This document shows positions 5,437 through 6,372 of a stretch of DNA of 6,372 nt, piece after piece. The stretch comes from Dehalococcoidia bacterium (GTDB lineage Bacteria; Chloroflexota; Dehalococcoidia; Tepidiformales; Tepidiformaceae). The stretch lies in assembly GCA_023228745.1 (NCBI GenBank), contig JALOAP010000181.1:1-6372 (forward strand), given 5' to 3'. Position 1 is the stretch's first letter. Every line of letters starts with the position of its first letter. A program made the position numbers and the translations under genes. The notes beneath the pieces are model-generated. The model ran no database searches, was not told the origin of the DNA, and worked only from the letters and a program-made list of their open reading frames with translations.

Positions 5437-5718
5437 ATGTCAAACGTGGACCACGAGGATGCAATTGCATACGGGTGGTACATGATACTCTTGATCATCA
5501 TCGCCGGGGCCGTGGTGTATGCCGGTATGTCCGTGATGATGAACGGTTTTATCGACTTCTCGAACGATCGGATCGCCGACGGCGACCTGTCGCCACAGAC
5601 GGTCGGTGCGATGAAATGGAACCTGGGAGCATACGCCTGGGCACCGGTGATCGCGTTGGTAGTATATGTACTGTGGTCGGTCGTCCGGGCCATCGAGCAG
5701 AAGAGGTTAGGGTCATGA
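5437..5718 (+). CDS. Two-helix membrane protein, candidate structural protein (93 aa)
   Basis: The family cannot be named. An acidic N-terminus (VDHED) is followed by a first helix at about 12-35 (WYMILLIIIAGAVVYAGMSV), a polar loop at 36-62 and a second helix at about 64-84, ending in a basic tail (RAIEQKRLGS). A Trp (W61) and a Pro (P70) lie around the start of helix two, as in the 92-aa protein (W65, P70), and overall length and layout are very similar. The two may be distant paralogues, which would need a profile search to show. There is no N-X-S/T sequon in the loop. The message is predicted to be leaderless. The stop overlaps the next start as ATGA (5715-5718). A structural membrane protein of a virion or vesicle is the leading guess. 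Confidence 0.82.
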   Translation: MSNVDHEDAIAYGWYMILLIIIAGAVVYAGMSVMMNGFIDFSNDRIADGDLSPQTVGAMKWNLGAYAWAPVIALVVYVLWSVVRAIEQKRLGS

Positions 5719-5897
5719 GTTACGATTTTCCGGTATACTTCGCCATCCCGCTGGCACTGGCCGGTGCGGTCGCCGGCGGGTTGGCTGCCGGTGCGTTGGT
5801 GAAACTGGTGTTCAAGGTGGTCGGCCATGACGGGTATTCCGCCGAGGCGACCAACGACCGACGGACACGCAAGTACATGGAGAGGTTGCGACGATGA
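5715..5897 (+). CDS. Small one-helix membrane protein with basic tail (60 aa)
   Basis: The family is not recognised. The start is ATG 5715 in the ATGA overlap with the previous stop, with AGAGGT (5702-5707) 7 nt before it. The long in-frame extension to 5475 only shadows the 93-aa gene. A single Ala/Gly-rich helix lies at about 8-36 (AIPLALAGAVAGGLAAGALV), with small residues that favour close helix packing. The last 25 residues are polar and basic (NDRRTRKYMERLRR) and are probably cytoplasmic or on the inside of a virion. The basic tail could contact DNA or lipid head groups. Translation is probably coupled to both neighbours, since the stop overlaps the next start as ATGA (5894-5897). Confidence 0.75.
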   Translation: MSYDFPVYFAIPLALAGAVAGGLAAGALVKLVFKVVGHDGYSAEATNDRRTRKYMERLRR

Positions 5898-6202
5898 AGA
5901 AGAAGAAAACCGATCTACACGATAAATATGCACGGGCAATTATGCGGCAAGCAAACAAAGAGTCCCGTGTAGAATTGAAACACAGTCAAAAGAAAAAGAA
6001 AGCATCAGCCGTGAAGAAACAGCACCAACACAATTCCAAGAAATACAAAAATATGTATGGTGTCACTCAATCAGGAAAATCAAATATATTACTCGATGAA
6101 AGCCGAACCGCCAAACCACCAGGCCGAAGGAGAAGCAAATCCGGCAATATATATTATGAATACCGTATGAACAGAAGCGACATTCCCGGTGGGCGGGTGT
6201 AA
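5894..6202 (+). CDS. Very basic small protein, candidate DNA-binding protein (102 aa)
   Basis: The family is not recognised. Of 102 residues 29 are Lys or Arg and only 8 are Asp or Glu, with clusters at 2-5 (KKKK), 33-36 (KKKK), 41-42, 49-52 and 78-80 (RRR), plus several His and Gln. There is no membrane helix and little hydrophobic core, so much of it is probably disordered until bound. It is likely to bind nucleic acid or acidic lipid. Fusellovirus virions contain a small basic DNA-binding protein (VP2), which is a functional analogy only. The start is ATG 5894 with AGAGGT (5881-5886) 7 nt upstream, exactly as for the previous gene. Base composition is more A-rich than its neighbours, partly because of the Lys codons. 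A GVTQSGKS string (56-63) matches the Walker A pattern but lacks the rest of a P-loop fold. Confidence 0.75.
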   Translation: MKKKKTDLHDKYARAIMRQANKESRVELKHSQKKKKASAVKKQHQHNSKKYKNMYGVTQSGKSNILLDESRTAKPPGRRRSKSGNIYYEYRMNRSDIPGGRV

Positions 6203-6205
6203 AGG

Positions 6206-6372
6206 ATGAGCAACGCCCGGGACGTGTGGGGCGGGTTCCTGATCATGGTAGGGTCCTGCATCTTCGGGTTCCTGCTGTCGCTCGTCGGCGGGTATGTCCT
6301 CGACAACTTTTGGGATTCTTACGACGATGCGGGATATGCCGACGAATACGGGGACAACGCCTGGTCGAACGG
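6206..6372 (+). CDS. Membrane protein, N-terminal part (3' partial)
   Basis: The frame stays open from ATG 6206 to the right edge, giving 55 residues. A membrane helix lies at about 8-31 (WGGFLIMVGSCIFGFLLSLV). It is followed by an acidic, aromatic stretch (NFWDSYDDAGYADEYGDNAW) that resembles the polar loops of the other small membrane proteins. A second helix may follow outside the window. The gene begins 3 nt after the stop of the basic protein, so it belongs to the same operon. The SD is weak or absent, so coupling is likely. The family is not recognised, and the ending is unknown. Confidence 0.7.
   Translation, partial: MSNARDVWGGFLIMVGSCIFGFLLSLVGGYVLDNFWDSYDDAGYADEYGDNAWSN

Noticed and set aside
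6059..6082. Walker A-like string GVTQSGKS in the very basic 102-aa protein
   Set aside because: It fits the loose pattern, but there is no hydrophobic strand before it, no Walker B, and the protein is too short and polar for a P-loop fold. Chance match is more likely.
1..6372. CRISPR array, tRNA or rRNA gene, insertion-sequence ends
   Set aside because: No regularly spaced direct repeats of 20 bp or more, no tRNA-like cloverleaf, no transposase and no terminal inverted repeats were seen on either strand by eye.

Overview
The window looks like part of an archaeal mobile element, most likely a tailless, membrane-containing virus, a provirus, or a vesicle-forming plasmid of a methanogenic euryarchaeon (Methanomicrobia-like). 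Three things point to archaea: TATA-box promoters about 25 nt before the predicted transcript starts, T-rich transcription terminators, and a surface protein with PKD domains and a Pro/Thr stalk of the kind common in Methanomicrobia. Nothing here fixes the host to genus. All eleven genes are on the + strand. No integrase, replicase, tail, capsid-fold or rRNA/tRNA gene is visible.

Layout. (1) 1-1420: the 3' part of a large surface protein (probable DUF2341 end, two PKD domains, stalk, three membrane helices), followed by a small two-helix membrane protein with three N-glycosylation sequons. (2) 1421-1609: a regulatory region with nested inverted repeats, a 17-bp palindrome, a TATA box, and a strong Shine-Dalgarno (SD) sequence joined to its distant start codon by a small hairpin. 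(3) 1610-1888: a 92-aa two-helix membrane protein, the best candidate for an abundant major structural protein, followed by a strong stem-loop and a T6 tract. (4) 1998-5303: a tight cluster holding a soluble protein, a membrane protein with a helix at each end, a small two-helix protein, two soluble proteins and a P-loop ATPase with a possible C-terminal HTH. The last four genes overlap (ATGA or 11 nt). (5) 5304-5436: a T-rich terminator, CATAA repeats and a TATA box placed for a leaderless transcript. (6) 5437-6372: a second operon with another two-helix protein, a one-helix protein, a very basic protein and a further membrane protein cut by the window edge.

How they may work together (inference): five or six small membrane proteins, a glycosylatable spike-like protein, a basic possible nucleic-acid-binding protein and an ATPase match the kind of gene set seen in archaeal lipid-containing virions (spindle-shaped or pleomorphic). 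Most individual genes cannot be named from sequence alone. The virion reading rests on architecture and context, not on demonstrated homology.
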